Shown piece after piece: positions 35,437-45,878 of a DNA stretch of 64,000 bases. The notes below the pieces were generated by a model. It was not told the origin of the DNA. It made no database searches and saw nothing but the letters and a program-made list of their open reading frames with translations. The position numbers were made by a program, and so were the translations under genes. This DNA is from Fibrobacter sp. (GTDB lineage Bacteria > Fibrobacterota > Chitinivibrionia > Chitinivibrionales > Chitinispirillaceae): assembly GCA_012728995.1 (NCBI GenBank), contig JAAYEB010000212.1:1-64000 (forward strand), read 5' to 3'. Position 1 is the first letter of the stretch, and every line of letters starts with the position of its first letter.

Positions 35437-38178
35437 TTAGAAGGTGTATCCAATAGAGAAATGAAAGGCCCCTTTATCTTCATCTGGCTGAGGATCAAGT
35501 TTCCATCCATACAATACTCCAATAGGGCCAATTGGAGTTATATATCGTAATCCGGTTCCAGCAGAGAAACGGAATTGATCAGGTGATATTGACGTGAAAT
35601 CATTTTCGAGCCGTCCCATATCGGTAAAGACTGCAATCTCGATATTATATCCAACAGTGATTCTTGCTTCAATAGTTGCAGACAACGTTACCGTACCCCC
35701 ACTGGAATCAAGCAGATTTTCCTGAAAGCCACGGACATTTCGCGTTCCTCCCAGATAAAATCGCTGATCAGCAGGTACATTTAATACACCTCCATAAGGA
35801 TACAAACAACCACATCTGACAACACTTGCAAAAGTTAATGCAGTGAATGGTGTAAAAAATCCCCTTGTCTCAGCCTGCAATTTTATGAAATTATCCAGTT
35901 CAGCTTTGATACTTTTTGACATGTCAATATTGGTACTCAGATATATTCCTTTTTTTGGTCGTGTAAAAGAATCCCTGCGGTCATAAGAAAGTGATGGCGT
36001 AACAACAACCCTGTTACGAGGTCGTTCATCTCTGAATGTTTCATCATCCATTTCCTCTGAAACTCCATTGTCAAAATAAAGCCGGCGACGTTCATAACCG
36101 GTTACCAGACCATAAATCAGATGCTTCCCTTTTGTTGATGTCAAGCCAACTGAAAAGCCATACGATGTAGTACTCCAGTCCTGGTTTAATTCTGATTTTT
36201 TTTCACCAAACAGATTAAACAATGCACTATAATCATATCCGAATAACCGCGGTTCAAGCAAACCGAATTCACCCCGTCCACCAACCTGGCTGAGTTCTGC
36301 TCCTACCCACACCTCTTTGTTAAGACCAAACAAGTTTCGATCACCAATTTTTGCATTTAAAAACGGCCCCTTGTCCGACAAATAACCACCTGCTGCTTCA
36401 CCAAAGAATGGCGGGTTTTCCGAAACCTCTACAAATACGTGAACAGTATCCCACTTTTCCCGTAATCCTATTGTTCTAAATCGAACTGAATTGAACAAAC
36501 CAAGATCTCTTAGATTTTTCTGGCTATCAATTATTTTTTTCAATGAAAGGGGTTCTCCTGGTGAAGTCTTCATTTCTCTATGCAAAACTTTTTCACGTGT
36601 TCTGAATACACCTGTAAAGTTGACTTCACCCATTGAAATAAAGGGTCCTTTATTAACTTTAAATTCGATATCAGCAACAGTACTGTCATTATTAATTGTA
36701 ATTTCCGGAATTATTTCTGCATGTGGATATCCCTTTTCTGCGATTACTACCTGAAGTTCTCTGGCAATTTTATTGATTTTATGATTGTTGAAGGCATCGC
36801 CTCTATTTACAGAAATTATACTCTTTGTATTAACGCTACCGAATTCAGATGAGTCAATGGCAACTTTTCCGACCCTTGTCTGCTTACCTTCATCAACCTC
36901 AATGATAATATCTGCCGAGCTGCTGTTTTTTTCAACATTTTCTGATACAGACGCATTGAGAAACCCATGCGAACGATATAACATCTGAATAGCAAACACA
37001 TCCTCTTTTAGTTTATCCGGATTATATGCACGTTTTTTTCTGCTGCCCCTATCAACATGAAGCATTTGACCAAGCACAAGGTTTTTATCTAGCCCATTTA
37101 CTCCATTTACATTTATTGAAGACACAGTTGTACGTTTTCCACTCTTTACAGAAAAATGCACCTGTTTTTCGGTATATTTTCTTTTTACCAATTCATTATC
37201 ATCAATTTCAACCTGAGCATCCAGGTACCCTCCCTTTTCCAATCGCTTCTGTATCGCTTTGACAGACCTTCTAATCCCCATATTATTTTTATTGCCAGTT
37301 TTGTAAATGGAAATATCTTTACGCAAAGCTGCTTTACGATACCCTCGCTCACTTCGCTTTGAAAAACTTGTTTTGTAACGCATCCCCTCCTTTATAGTCA
37401 GTATTACATGAACAGAGTGGGTTGAAGAATCAGTTATAACCGAATCTTTTATTTCTATATCTGCAAACCTTTTTGATCTGTAAAACTCTACAAGATTGTT
37501 AATATCTTCCCTTAAAACAGCTTTCACAAATCTACCTGCACTCCCTGGTACCATCGAAGACGACCAAGTTTTCATTCTGATTTTCAGCTTAAAATCTGAA
37601 TAAGCTTTGTTACCATTGATTTCGAGGTTTTTCATTCTGTAATATTTTCCTGCCCGGACGGAAACATGTACAACCTGATCACAACTTTTCCGGTGTTTAA
37701 TAGATTTGACCTTTACTTCAGGTGATATAAAACCTTCTTTTTCGTATAATGATGTTATCAAAGAATCCTGGCCTGACAACATCCCGTTGTAAAACACATC
37801 ACCTGGATAAACACTCATAGCATTCAAGACATCATCTTCAAACAACGGGATTTCGCGTCTGATACGAATATCCCGTATATACTTAGCCGGAACAAGTGAA
37901 AAAGTCACCTTCCCGTCCAAAACTTCGACATCAGCCTTCTCAAAAAAACTGCACATCCTGAGTGCATCAAGCGACTGTTTTAATAAAACAGTATCCAATA
38001 CCTTGTTTTCTTCAATAGCAATAAGCTTTCGGGCCGTTTCGTATAAATGCTGGATATTATCTGGTTTTTCGTCTATATGCACTGATATGCTCTCAATTTG
38101 TTGTATCTGTGCATTGACATTTACATACCAGAGAAGCATCAGTAGAATCCACAGATTCCTTTTTATTAAATATTCCAT
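35437..38178 (-). CDS. bamA: BamA/TamA-family outer membrane assembly protein
   Basis: 913 aa, somewhat longer than E. coli BamA (~810). Signal peptide ~1-23 (WILLMLLWYVNVNA). A series of POTRA domains from ~25 to ~560 (five or more; YRMKNLEINGNKAYSDFKLK, GKRTTVSSINVNGVNGL, FISMGEVNFTGVFRTREKVL). A 16-stranded barrel ~570-913 with QRFYLGGTRNVRGFQ in the lid-lock loop and the terminal FHFSIGYTF, ending in Phe as OMPs do. Inserts barrel proteins into the outer membrane. It starts one base after the TamB stop, so the two are translationally linked. Since it pairs with TamB it could be the TamA-type partner; its size favours BamA. Confidence 0.88.
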   Translation of the reverse strand: MEYLIKRNLWILLMLLWYVNVNAQIQQIESISVHIDEKPDNIQHLYETARKLIAIEENKVLDTVLLKQSLDALRMCSFFEKADVEVLDGKVTFSLVPAKYIRDIRIRREIPLFEDDVLNAMSVYPGDVFYNGMLSGQDSLITSLYEKEGFISPEVKVKSIKHRKSCDQVVHVSVRAGKYYRMKNLEINGNKAYSDFKLKIRMKTWSSSMVPGSAGRFVKAVLREDINNLVEFYRSKRFADIEIKDSVITDSSTHSVHVILTIKEGMRYKTSFSKRSERGYRKAALRKDISIYKTGNKNNMGIRRSVKAIQKRLEKGGYLDAQVEIDDNELVKRKYTEKQVHFSVKSGKRTTVSSINVNGVNGLDKNLVLGQMLHVDRGSRKKRAYNPDKLKEDVFAIQMLYRSHGFLNASVSENVEKNSSSADIIIEVDEGKQTRVGKVAIDSSEFGSVNTKSIISVNRGDAFNNHKINKIARELQVVIAEKGYPHAEIIPEITINNDSTVADIEFKVNKGPFISMGEVNFTGVFRTREKVLHREMKTSPGEPLSLKKIIDSQKNLRDLGLFNSVRFRTIGLREKWDTVHVFVEVSENPPFFGEAAGGYLSDKGPFLNAKIGDRNLFGLNKEVWVGAELSQVGGRGEFGLLEPRLFGYDYSALFNLFGEKKSELNQDWSTTSYGFSVGLTSTKGKHLIYGLVTGYERRRLYFDNGVSEEMDDETFRDERPRNRVVVTPSLSYDRRDSFTRPKKGIYLSTNIDMSKSIKAELDNFIKLQAETRGFFTPFTALTFASVVRCGCLYPYGGVLNVPADQRFYLGGTRNVRGFQENLLDSSGGTVTLSATIEARITVGYNIEIAVFTDMGRLENDFTSISPDQFRFSAGTGLRYITPIGPIGVLYGWKLDPQPDEDKGAFHFSIGYTF

Positions 38179-38179
38179 A

Positions 38180-41100
38180 CTACCGTTTCTGCCACGTAAA
38201 TCGAAGTTCACCACCAAAAACACCCTTTGTATCCTGAAATCCAGCCAGAAATAAATTTTGTAAAATACGGTATTCAGCGGTTGCACGCTGCAATACTTCA
38301 CCACTTTCAGTTTCAACAGTATACTTTGTCCCTAAACGTCTGGTAAGTTGCTTGCCAACGGTAACAGCAATTCTGTCTGAATCATCATTGTCATCGTTTC
38401 CGGTTTCAACCTCCAGAACATCAAGCCCTGTTACATTCCTGATATCCTCTCCAAAAGTTGATGCAACCAGGGCAGCCAGCATCTGCTGATTAGATTCTCC
38501 TGAACCTAAACCCGACTGAAAATCATTCTGCAATTCATATGTTGTCATCCCAAGCACAAGAAGGGATATGATATCCTGATCTTCAAGCCCGGGATCATCA
38601 CATTCCAATTTGAAAACCATATTATCAGGTGACCCTGATACGATTATGGAAATTATACGGTCCTGAATTGGTATTTTACCCATAATATCAACTTGCGGCT
38701 CTATTGCATATGGATTTACAAAATCAATAACGCCCCGTTCTACCGTAAAAACCCTTTTAAGATAGGTTATACTTCCACTATCAACATTTGCACGCCCATT
38801 AAGCGTTGGCGTCTGAACAGTACCCATTAAATGAAGATCCGGTGAAATGGTAAGCTGGGCCAGATTATTATCAACACGAAATGGCGATCGTGCCTGAATA
38901 CCAACATCTATTTTCATGTTTTTGAGATATGGCATACTTGATTCATCAGACCGTACAGGTTCCATTCTTTTTCTCTGACCCATCCCGGCAAAAGGATTTA
39001 TTACAATATCCTGGTAATACAACCCGTCCAATAATACTATATCCCCTTCAACACTTGTAGTATCAGGATTTCCTGTAATCTTCAGTTTCGCATCAAACAT
39101 CACATCAAGCATATCAGGAACATTCACTGGCAATTTATTCAAAGTAATTTCAACTGTCAGATCAGCTGGTTCAAGTTTATCCAGTTTTAATTCACCATTC
39201 AAGCTTATGTCTCCTTCATCAAGTTTACCTGCAATCCTTTCGATTCGAACACTTTTCTGATCGCCAAGAATTCGCCCGTTGATTGAATTAAGCCGCTGTG
39301 ATATTCCTGGTAATGTAATACCAACATTTTCTAACCTTAAATCAGCCATTAAATCCGATTTTTCAGGTTTTCCCCTGAATACAACATCAATTAAAACTCT
39401 ACCCTCTACATCAGACAAATCTGAAGATAACTGTCGCAAAATATCCAGAGGTATTATTCCATTAACAACCACATCATGCGCACCGTCAACAAAACCGCTT
39501 GCTCGTCCATTAATCTGTCCTATTTCTGCCAGTTTCATGCCAAAATCAGGAACAACATACCTGTTATTTTGAAATCTGGCACTTAAATCATAAGTCTCAA
39601 GTACATTAAATTCTTTATAGTGCAAAACTAAACTGGATAAATCCAGTTCACCAGATATCCTTTGTAGCGAATCGGTATTGCCTTCAACCTGCAATGAAGC
39701 AGTTATTGCACCTTCCAGATCCTGACCCGATAAAGCAAGATATGGTTCTAACTGAAGATTATCTAAATGCAATTTTGCAAAAAAGTTACGTGTTCCCAGA
39801 TCATAAGCTGCATCCAGATTTCCGCCCACTACGCCAGCAACTTTTATTGTATTATCGATCAATTTCAAATTAAGGCTGATATCATCAATTGACTTCTCAC
39901 GCGATACAATATTACTGACAACAATAGAACCATCTGCAATCGGATCTGTATATGTACCTCCTGCTTCAATATTCATTGTGAAAATACCACCGAGCGAATT
40001 TACACTTTTGAGCAGCGACAACTCGTCAAGATTTATCTTTGGAACCTCAAGTCTCAAATCAAACGAATCCTTTAATGAAACCCATCCATTTACACTGATT
40101 TCCTGTTCAGGACCAACCTCAATTTGAAAAGGTTCAATAATGGCTTTCTTATGTTCCAGTCGGGTTATAAGATCAACTTTCGGAATATGCTGACCTGCCA
40201 CAATCAGATCAGATAAATTAACCTTTATTCCACCTGTCAAATCATTTACATTCCCGTTAATATCAGCATTAATTTTTATATTACCCTGCACAGAATCGAT
40301 AAAATCATCTATAAATAACCGATCAGATAATACTGAAACATTAAAACCAATCTGATCTAATGGAATCGGCACACCTTTGTTTAAAATTGACGCAACACCA
40401 CTAATTTCAACAAGCGAGCTATCATTAGTTAATATTAATTCATTCAAGTGTGCATTACCATTGCTGTCAAGTTTCATCACCAGACTGATATCTCCGACAC
40501 TGGTTTTCCCGAATTCCAGACAATCTGCATTCATATTAACATTAACAATGGGAGTCCTGAAATTACCTTCTACAAAAGCCGATAATTTCAGTTCTCCATT
40601 TCCACTATCTAACTTTGCCGTTTTTAAAAGATTATCAATACTTTTAACTGACAGTTCCAGATCTGCATTAATATTTTCTGTACAAATATCATAGATACCG
40701 TTTAATTGCAATCCCACTGTCTCATCCATTGCTCCTACCCCTATATCCACAGTTTGAACAGCAACTTTACCATCCGATACTTCAATTGTACATGCAACAG
40801 AACTGTTAATTGGTAAGAATGACGAATCGAACCAAAACTCTCTTAAATTAAAATTCATATCCAAAGATGAAATAAGTGAATCCGGATGTACTCCCATGCC
40901 GTCCAGTTTTATCGACATATCTGCAAGACCCTCAATTGAAGGCACCAGCTTACCTATTGAGAGACCCTCCCCCAAGATGTCCAGACTATATTTCAGTTTT
41001 TGTATGGAACCTGTATTTTCCAGAAAACCTTCAGGAAACATGCCAGCCAGATTAAAATCTCCAACCAGATCAACATTTCCCTCACCAACACCCAGATGAA

Positions 41101-42100
41101 ACGGCTTAAAGCTGAAAACTCTGTCATGAAGATGTGATTTTAAGAACAGACTATCAAGATGATATCCCCATACCTTTCCCTGATTGCAAGTAATCTCAAG
41201 ATCAAGATCCGGATTAGATACTTTACCCGAAACTGTCATTTTTAAGTTCGAAAAGCCATCTAATTTTCTACCTAATCCAAAAACCGAATCTATTTCTGCA
41301 AGCGACAACTCTAATTCAGAGCCAATATCCATTATCGGATCATTGTTCAATAGACCGCACTTTCCACTGACTTTAACTGTTGAATTGTCTGTATCTAATT
41401 TCAAATCTACAGTATCAATTTCCAGATTATTCATACAGGTTATTAGAGAAATGTTTCGTAAACAGATTTCTCTGCCCGAAAGTTCTATTAATGCAGAATC
41501 GAGAGCAACTGAAACATCTGCCCATAAATTAGCTGTTTTACCTTTTGCTGATATGGATAAACCATCCGCCTGTGCTTTAAAACTATCGTTTTCAGTCTTA
41601 AAAAAAGCACTCGCATCATTTATCTTTAATTTTCTGATCTCAAATGGAAACAATTCAGTTATTGTGTCTGCTTTTTTTTCAACAGTGTCATTTGCCAGCT
41701 CCTGCCCCCGGTAAAAAGCACTTACTATTGTAAGACAACCCACTGAATCATATTCAAGCACAACCCATGGTTGGTCCAGAATTACACTTTTCACAATAAC
41801 TTTTCGTTTTAACAAGCCAAGAACTGAAGCATCAACTGAAAACCTTTTAAAACCTGCAATCTTTTTCCCTTTCGGATCGCTCAACTCAATATTGCGAATT
41901 TCAAAACGCATACTTGTCAGGGATATATTTAAACTCCCTAAAGTTAGAGAGCCTGGAATCGCTTCGTTCACCTTCGAAATTATGAACTGATGAAAAGAAC
42001 TGCTTTTAACACCTACGAAAAGTAAACTTGAGAGAATCATAATTATAAAAAGAGGTATAAATATTATTGAAATAATGATTCGTTTCATAATCTGTTTCAT
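38180..42100 (-). CDS. tamB: TamB-like translocation/assembly module or AsmA-like lipid transfer protein
   Basis: 1306 aa. N-terminal membrane anchor ~7-30 (IIISIIFIPLFIIMILSSLL). Most of the chain is repetitive beta structure forming the long groove typical of TamB/YhdP/AsmA proteins, now thought to carry phospholipids between membranes. The C-terminal DUF490-type block (~950-1306) has DSGSITYLKRVFTVERGVIDF, EPQVDIMGKIPIQDR and LTRRLGTKYTVETESG. First gene of a two-gene unit with the BamA-family barrel. Start at 42100 or at an ATG four codons later. Confidence 0.9.
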   Translation of the reverse strand: MKQIMKRIIISIIFIPLFIIMILSSLLFVGVKSSSFHQFIISKVNEAIPGSLTLGSLNISLTSMRFEIRNIELSDPKGKKIAGFKRFSVDASVLGLLKRKVIVKSVILDQPWVVLEYDSVGCLTIVSAFYRGQELANDTVEKKADTITELFPFEIRKLKINDASAFFKTENDSFKAQADGLSISAKGKTANLWADVSVALDSALIELSGREICLRNISLITCMNNLEIDTVDLKLDTDNSTVKVSGKCGLLNNDPIMDIGSELELSLAEIDSVFGLGRKLDGFSNLKMTVSGKVSNPDLDLEITCNQGKVWGYHLDSLFLKSHLHDRVFSFKPFHLGVGEGNVDLVGDFNLAGMFPEGFLENTGSIQKLKYSLDILGEGLSIGKLVPSIEGLADMSIKLDGMGVHPDSLISSLDMNFNLREFWFDSSFLPINSSVACTIEVSDGKVAVQTVDIGVGAMDETVGLQLNGIYDICTENINADLELSVKSIDNLLKTAKLDSGNGELKLSAFVEGNFRTPIVNVNMNADCLEFGKTSVGDISLVMKLDSNGNAHLNELILTNDSSLVEISGVASILNKGVPIPLDQIGFNVSVLSDRLFIDDFIDSVQGNIKINADINGNVNDLTGGIKVNLSDLIVAGQHIPKVDLITRLEHKKAIIEPFQIEVGPEQEISVNGWVSLKDSFDLRLEVPKINLDELSLLKSVNSLGGIFTMNIEAGGTYTDPIADGSIVVSNIVSREKSIDDISLNLKLIDNTIKVAGVVGGNLDAAYDLGTRNFFAKLHLDNLQLEPYLALSGQDLEGAITASLQVEGNTDSLQRISGELDLSSLVLHYKEFNVLETYDLSARFQNNRYVVPDFGMKLAEIGQINGRASGFVDGAHDVVVNGIIPLDILRQLSSDLSDVEGRVLIDVVFRGKPEKSDLMADLRLENVGITLPGISQRLNSINGRILGDQKSVRIERIAGKLDEGDISLNGELKLDKLEPADLTVEITLNKLPVNVPDMLDVMFDAKLKITGNPDTTSVEGDIVLLDGLYYQDIVINPFAGMGQRKRMEPVRSDESSMPYLKNMKIDVGIQARSPFRVDNNLAQLTISPDLHLMGTVQTPTLNGRANVDSGSITYLKRVFTVERGVIDFVNPYAIEPQVDIMGKIPIQDRIISIIVSGSPDNMVFKLECDDPGLEDQDIISLLVLGMTTYELQNDFQSGLGSGESNQQMLAALVASTFGEDIRNVTGLDVLEVETGNDDNDDSDRIAVTVGKQLTRRLGTKYTVETESGEVLQRATAEYRILQNLFLAGFQDTKGVFGGELRFTWQKR

Positions 42101-42676
42101 ACTTTTTAAAAATAAAACCTGAACATTCGTCCCAATTGCACAATTCTTAAATGATGTATAATAAATCCATCAGATTAATAATTGTTCATAAAAAATTATG
42201 TGTTTAGCCTTAATGAGCAATCATTTCCCAACTGGGAGCTTATTCACATGACAGGTGTGATAGAGGTAACTTTTTCTGGTGCTGACATAATAATATTACA
42301 AGTCAGCAATATTTTCCGTTTTTAGGTGATATTTGCAACATTGTATTCCCGGATAATTTGCATTAATGTAAAGAAGAATAGTTCAATTCAGATATAATTC
42401 TAACAGTGCCGGATTAAGTAACTTAAAGAAATACATAAGTAGACATAAATATTTTTTTCCAGATTAGTTATTTCGAATTTCTGACCTTTTATTAAATCAA
42501 ATAGAACAAAATTATCAAGAAATACTTTCAGTGTTGGTTTGCACCTGTTATCTTTAAAGCGAACCCCGGGTCACACATATAAATAAGTATCATTTAAAAC
42601 ATCATAATTGAATACCTACACAAAGATACATTATTCATGCATTTTCCACTAAAGGAAAAAGAGGAGAATTGAAAAG
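42101..42676. other. Divergent intergenic region, nothing recognised
   Basis: 576 bp, A/T-rich, between tamB and the DUF1846 gene. I found no credible gene, tRNA or repeat; it should hold both promoters. Confidence 0.4.
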
Positions 42677-44194
42677 ATGCTAACCGGTATTGGATTTGAT
42701 AATGACAAATATCTTACAGAACAAAGTGCCGAGATTCTGGAACGAATTAAACTATTCGGTAACAAACTGTTTCTTGAATTCGGCGGAAAACTCCTCTATG
42801 ACTATCATGCTTCAAGAGTCCTGCCCGGTTATGATCCCAATGTGAAAATGCGCCTTCTCCAGAAACTTAAGGATAAAATCGATGTAATCATGTGCATTTA
42901 TGCAGGAGATATTGAACAGAGAAAAATGCGTGCCGATTTTGGGATTTCTTATGATGCAGATGCTCTTAAACTCATCGATGATCTCAGAGATTGGGGTATT
43001 GATATTTGTGCAGTCGTAATAACACGATTTGAAAACCAGCCAGCAGCAATTCAGTTCAAAAACCGCTTGAACCGAAGAAATATAAAAGTGTATACGCATA
43101 AAACAACAAAAGGCTACCCTACCGATGTAGAAACAATTGTAAGTGATAAAGGATACGGAATTAATCAGTATATCGAAACGACCAAACCAATAGTTGTTAT
43201 TACAGGCCCCGGACCAGGCAGCGGAAAGCTTGCAACCGCTCTATCTCAATTATACCATGAGAGTAAACGAGGAGTGAAAGCCGGGTATGCAAAATTCGAA
43301 ACATTCCCGATCTGGAATCTCCCCCTTAAACACCCGGTTAATGTAGCTTACGAATCTGCAACAGCAGACCTTCGTGATTATAATATGATTGACTATCATC
43401 ATCTTGAATCCTATAACATAGAAACTGTAAATTATAACCGGGATCTGGAAGCATTTCCGCTGCTTAAAAGAATAATCGAAAAAATTACTGGTCAGCCGTG
43501 TGCCTACAAATCTCCTACCGATATGGGAGTTAACAGAGTCGGATTCGGAATTGTTGATTACCAGGCAGTACATCAAGCCTCTGTTCAGGAAATTATCAGA
43601 AGATATTTCCGTTATTCATGTGAATATGCAATGGGGCTGACAGACAAAGAAACCGTTGAACGCGCAGAACTGATAATGAACAAAGTTGGAGCAAAAGCAC
43701 AAGATCGCCCGGTTGTACTTCCTGCCAGAAATGCTGCAGAATCAGCTCGTATGAAAAAGAAAGGTAATGATGGTATATATTGTGGTGCCGCAATGAAATT
43801 ACCAGATAAAACAATCATAACAGGAAACAATTCCCAGACCATGCACGCTGCAGCAGCTTTAATTCTTAATACTGCCAAACACCTTGCAGGTATACCCTCT
43901 ACTCTCGACCTGCTTCCTAAAAGCATAATCGAATCTCTCAACCATTTTAAACAGGAAGTTCTCAGGGGAAAAAGGTTAAGTCTGGATCTCGAAGAAACAC
44001 TAATTGCATTAAGTATCAGTGGCACTACAAATCCCGCTGCCCAATCTGCTATCGAGAAACTAAAAGAAATTCGAGGATGTGATGTTCATCTCACACATAT
44101 CCCCACACCTGGTGATGAAGCCGGACTGAGAAAACTTGGATTAAATCTGACTTGTGATCCTCAATTTTCTACGAATTGTCTTTTCACAGGATAA
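42677..44194 (+). CDS. DUF1846 family protein
   Basis: 505 aa, the full length usual for the family. Conserved blocks include the N-terminal GFDNDKYLTEQSAEILERI, the glycine-rich ITGPGPGSGKLATALSQLYHE (nucleotide- or phosphate-binding loop), PLKHPVNVAYESATADLRD and CGAAMKLPDKTIITGNN. Structures of this family show an unusual multi-domain fold, but the reaction is unknown. GAGGAG precedes ATG. It converges on fba, whose terminator overlaps the end of this gene. Confidence 0.92.
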   Translation: MLTGIGFDNDKYLTEQSAEILERIKLFGNKLFLEFGGKLLYDYHASRVLPGYDPNVKMRLLQKLKDKIDVIMCIYAGDIEQRKMRADFGISYDADALKLIDDLRDWGIDICAVVITRFENQPAAIQFKNRLNRRNIKVYTHKTTKGYPTDVETIVSDKGYGINQYIETTKPIVVITGPGPGSGKLATALSQLYHESKRGVKAGYAKFETFPIWNLPLKHPVNVAYESATADLRDYNMIDYHHLESYNIETVNYNRDLEAFPLLKRIIEKITGQPCAYKSPTDMGVNRVGFGIVDYQAVHQASVQEIIRRYFRYSCEYAMGLTDKETVERAELIMNKVGAKAQDRPVVLPARNAAESARMKKKGNDGIYCGAAMKLPDKTIITGNNSQTMHAAAALILNTAKHLAGIPSTLDLLPKSIIESLNHFKQEVLRGKRLSLDLEETLIALSISGTTNPAAQSAIEKLKEIRGCDVHLTHIPTPGDEAGLRKLGLNLTCDPQFSTNCLFTG

Positions 44195-44223
44195 AAAAAG
44201 AGACGCTCAATTCCAAGCGTCTC
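44192..44223 (-). terminator. Intrinsic terminator of fba
   Basis: GAGACGCT (44200-44207) pairs with AGCGTCTC (44216-44223) around an 8-base loop; on the minus strand it is followed by TTTTTTTAT. It also overlaps the 3' end of the DUF1846 gene, so read-through from both sides may stop here. Confidence 0.88.
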
Positions 44224-44247
44224 CCAACTTACATAAAGAATTTTTAA

Positions 44248-45243
44248 TTATGCATTACCAGCACTACCAAGAACATTTTCATTCTTATCAATCATCATTT
44301 TAATAAGCTCTTCACGTGCTGGTCCAAGATATTTTCTAGGATCAAACTCTTCCGGTTTTTCATTAAATGTTTTTCTTATCATTGCAGTCATAACCAGACG
44401 ACCATCAGAGTCGATATTTATCTTACATACCGCCGATTTCGCTGCACGACGAAGCTGATCAGCAGGTATACCAACTGCAGCTTTTAATTTTCCACCATTA
44501 TTGTTTATTATGTCTACATATTCAGGAAGAACAGAACTTGCGCCATGAAGAACAATCGGGAAACCAGGTATCCTCTTTTCAATCTCCTCAAGGATATCAA
44601 ACCTTAGTGGAGGAGGAACAAGAACACCCTCTTCATTTTTTGTACATTGTTCCGGTTTGAATTTATAAGCCCCATGTGATGTTCCGATAGAGATCGCCAA
44701 AGAATCAACTCCGGTTTTCTTTACAAAATCCTCAACCTGTTCCGGTTGTGTATAAATAGATTTTGCAGCCTGCACATCATCTTCAATACCAGCGAGTACA
44801 CCAAGTTCACCTTCAACTGTTACATCATATTTATGAGCATACTCCACAACTTTAGCTGTTAACTCAACATTCTTTTCATAAGAATGATGAGACCCATCAA
44901 TCATCACAGACGAAAAACCACTTTCAATACATGATACACACAATTCAAATGTATCACCATGGTCCAGATGAAGAGCGACAGGAATATTAAATCCTGCATT
45001 ACGTACCATTTCAACAGCACCCTGTGCCATATATCTCAGCAAAATTGGATTAGCATATTTTCGCGCACCACTGGAAACCTGCATTATCACCGGAGAGTTT
45101 GATTTACCACAAGCGGTAACGATTGATTGAATCTGCTCCATATTATTAAAATTATACGCAGGTATGGCATACCCACCTTCAAATGCTTTTTTGAACATTT
45201 CCCGGGTATTTACAAATCCTAATTCTTTGTAACTAACAGCCAT
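44248..45243 (-). CDS. fba: Class II fructose-1,6-bisphosphate aldolase
   Basis: 331 aa. Zn-dependent aldolase of glycolysis and gluconeogenesis. VALHLDHGDTFE holds the first Zn His and catalytic Asp, VEGELGVLAGIEDD the Glu, GTSHGAYKF and VLHGASS the other two His, and KINIDSDGRL the phosphate site. AAAGGACTG precedes ATG. It lies just past the ribosomal operon terminator and has its own terminator, so it is probably an independent unit. Confidence 0.96.
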   Translation of the reverse strand: MAVSYKELGFVNTREMFKKAFEGGYAIPAYNFNNMEQIQSIVTACGKSNSPVIMQVSSGARKYANPILLRYMAQGAVEMVRNAGFNIPVALHLDHGDTFELCVSCIESGFSSVMIDGSHHSYEKNVELTAKVVEYAHKYDVTVEGELGVLAGIEDDVQAAKSIYTQPEQVEDFVKKTGVDSLAISIGTSHGAYKFKPEQCTKNEEGVLVPPPLRFDILEEIEKRIPGFPIVLHGASSVLPEYVDIINNNGGKLKAAVGIPADQLRRAAKSAVCKINIDSDGRLVMTAMIRKTFNEKPEEFDPRKYLGPAREELIKMMIDKNENVLGSAGNA

Positions 45244-45277
45244 AAACAGTCCTTTCAGGAAAATTAATACAAAAATA

Positions 45278-45309
45278 GCCGATCACGAAATAAACTTTCG
45301 TGGTCGGCC
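45278..45309 (-). terminator. Intrinsic terminator of the ribosomal superoperon
   Basis: GGCCGACCACGAAA on the minus strand pairs with TTTCGTGATCGGC across a 5-base loop, followed by ATTTTTGT. It lies 21 bases past the rplQ stop codon. Confidence 0.9.
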
Positions 45310-45329
45310 ATTTCATTTAATATTCATTT

Positions 45330-45821
45330 TTATTTTTCAGAATCTGATGATGCTTCCGAAATTTCTTTTCCGACCTCTTCAGTAGCTTCATTTTTCTCAT
45401 TTGCCTGAGGTTGAGTTTTTTTAGCTTTTTCTTTCTTTTTCCTTTTCCGAACAGCATCACTGGTTCCTCTTCCAACCAGTTCAATAATCGACATTTGAGC
45501 ATTGTCTCCCTTTCGATTATCGATTTTGATGATTCTGGTGTACCCACCCTCACGCTCCTTATATCCTGGAGCAATGTCATCAAACAGTTTTTTAAGCACC
45601 GTCTTATCATTTATCCTTCGGGCAGCTATTCTAATCGAATTTAGATCACCTTTTTTCCCGTAGGTAATAAGACGCTCCACAACACTACGAACTTCTTTGG
45701 CTTTTGCCAGAGTAGTCGTCACCCTTTCCTTATCCAGAATCGAAACAGCCAAATTTGAAAGCATTGCTCTCCTATGACTGGCAGTTCTGTTTAATTTCCG
45801 TCCAGAAACCAGATGGCGCAT
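45330..45821 (-). CDS. rplQ: 50S ribosomal protein L17
   Basis: 163 aa. Begins MRHLVSGRKLNRTASHRRAM and has REGGYTRIIK, standard for L17. The C-terminal ~45 residues form a charged Lys/Glu-rich extension beyond the core. Last gene of the superoperon, followed by the terminator. Confidence 0.97.
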   Translation of the reverse strand: MRHLVSGRKLNRTASHRRAMLSNLAVSILDKERVTTTLAKAKEVRSVVERLITYGKKGDLNSIRIAARRINDKTVLKKLFDDIAPGYKEREGGYTRIIKIDNRKGDNAQMSIIELVGRGTSDAVRKRKKKEKAKKTQPQANEKNEATEEVGKEISEASSDSEK

Positions 45822-45878
45822 CGTTTTTACCTTCTATTGATCTTTGATACTTATTATTATTATCTAATTATATTCTAT

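Noticed and set aside
38180-42100. Plus-strand frames of 60-176 codons antisense to tamB
   Set aside because: Frames opposite a long well-supported coding region; no start signals or recognisable products.
42101-42676. Possible tRNA or RNA gene in the 576-bp gap
   Set aside because: The sequence around 42560 recalls a T-arm by eye but no acceptor stem or anticodon arm can be formed.
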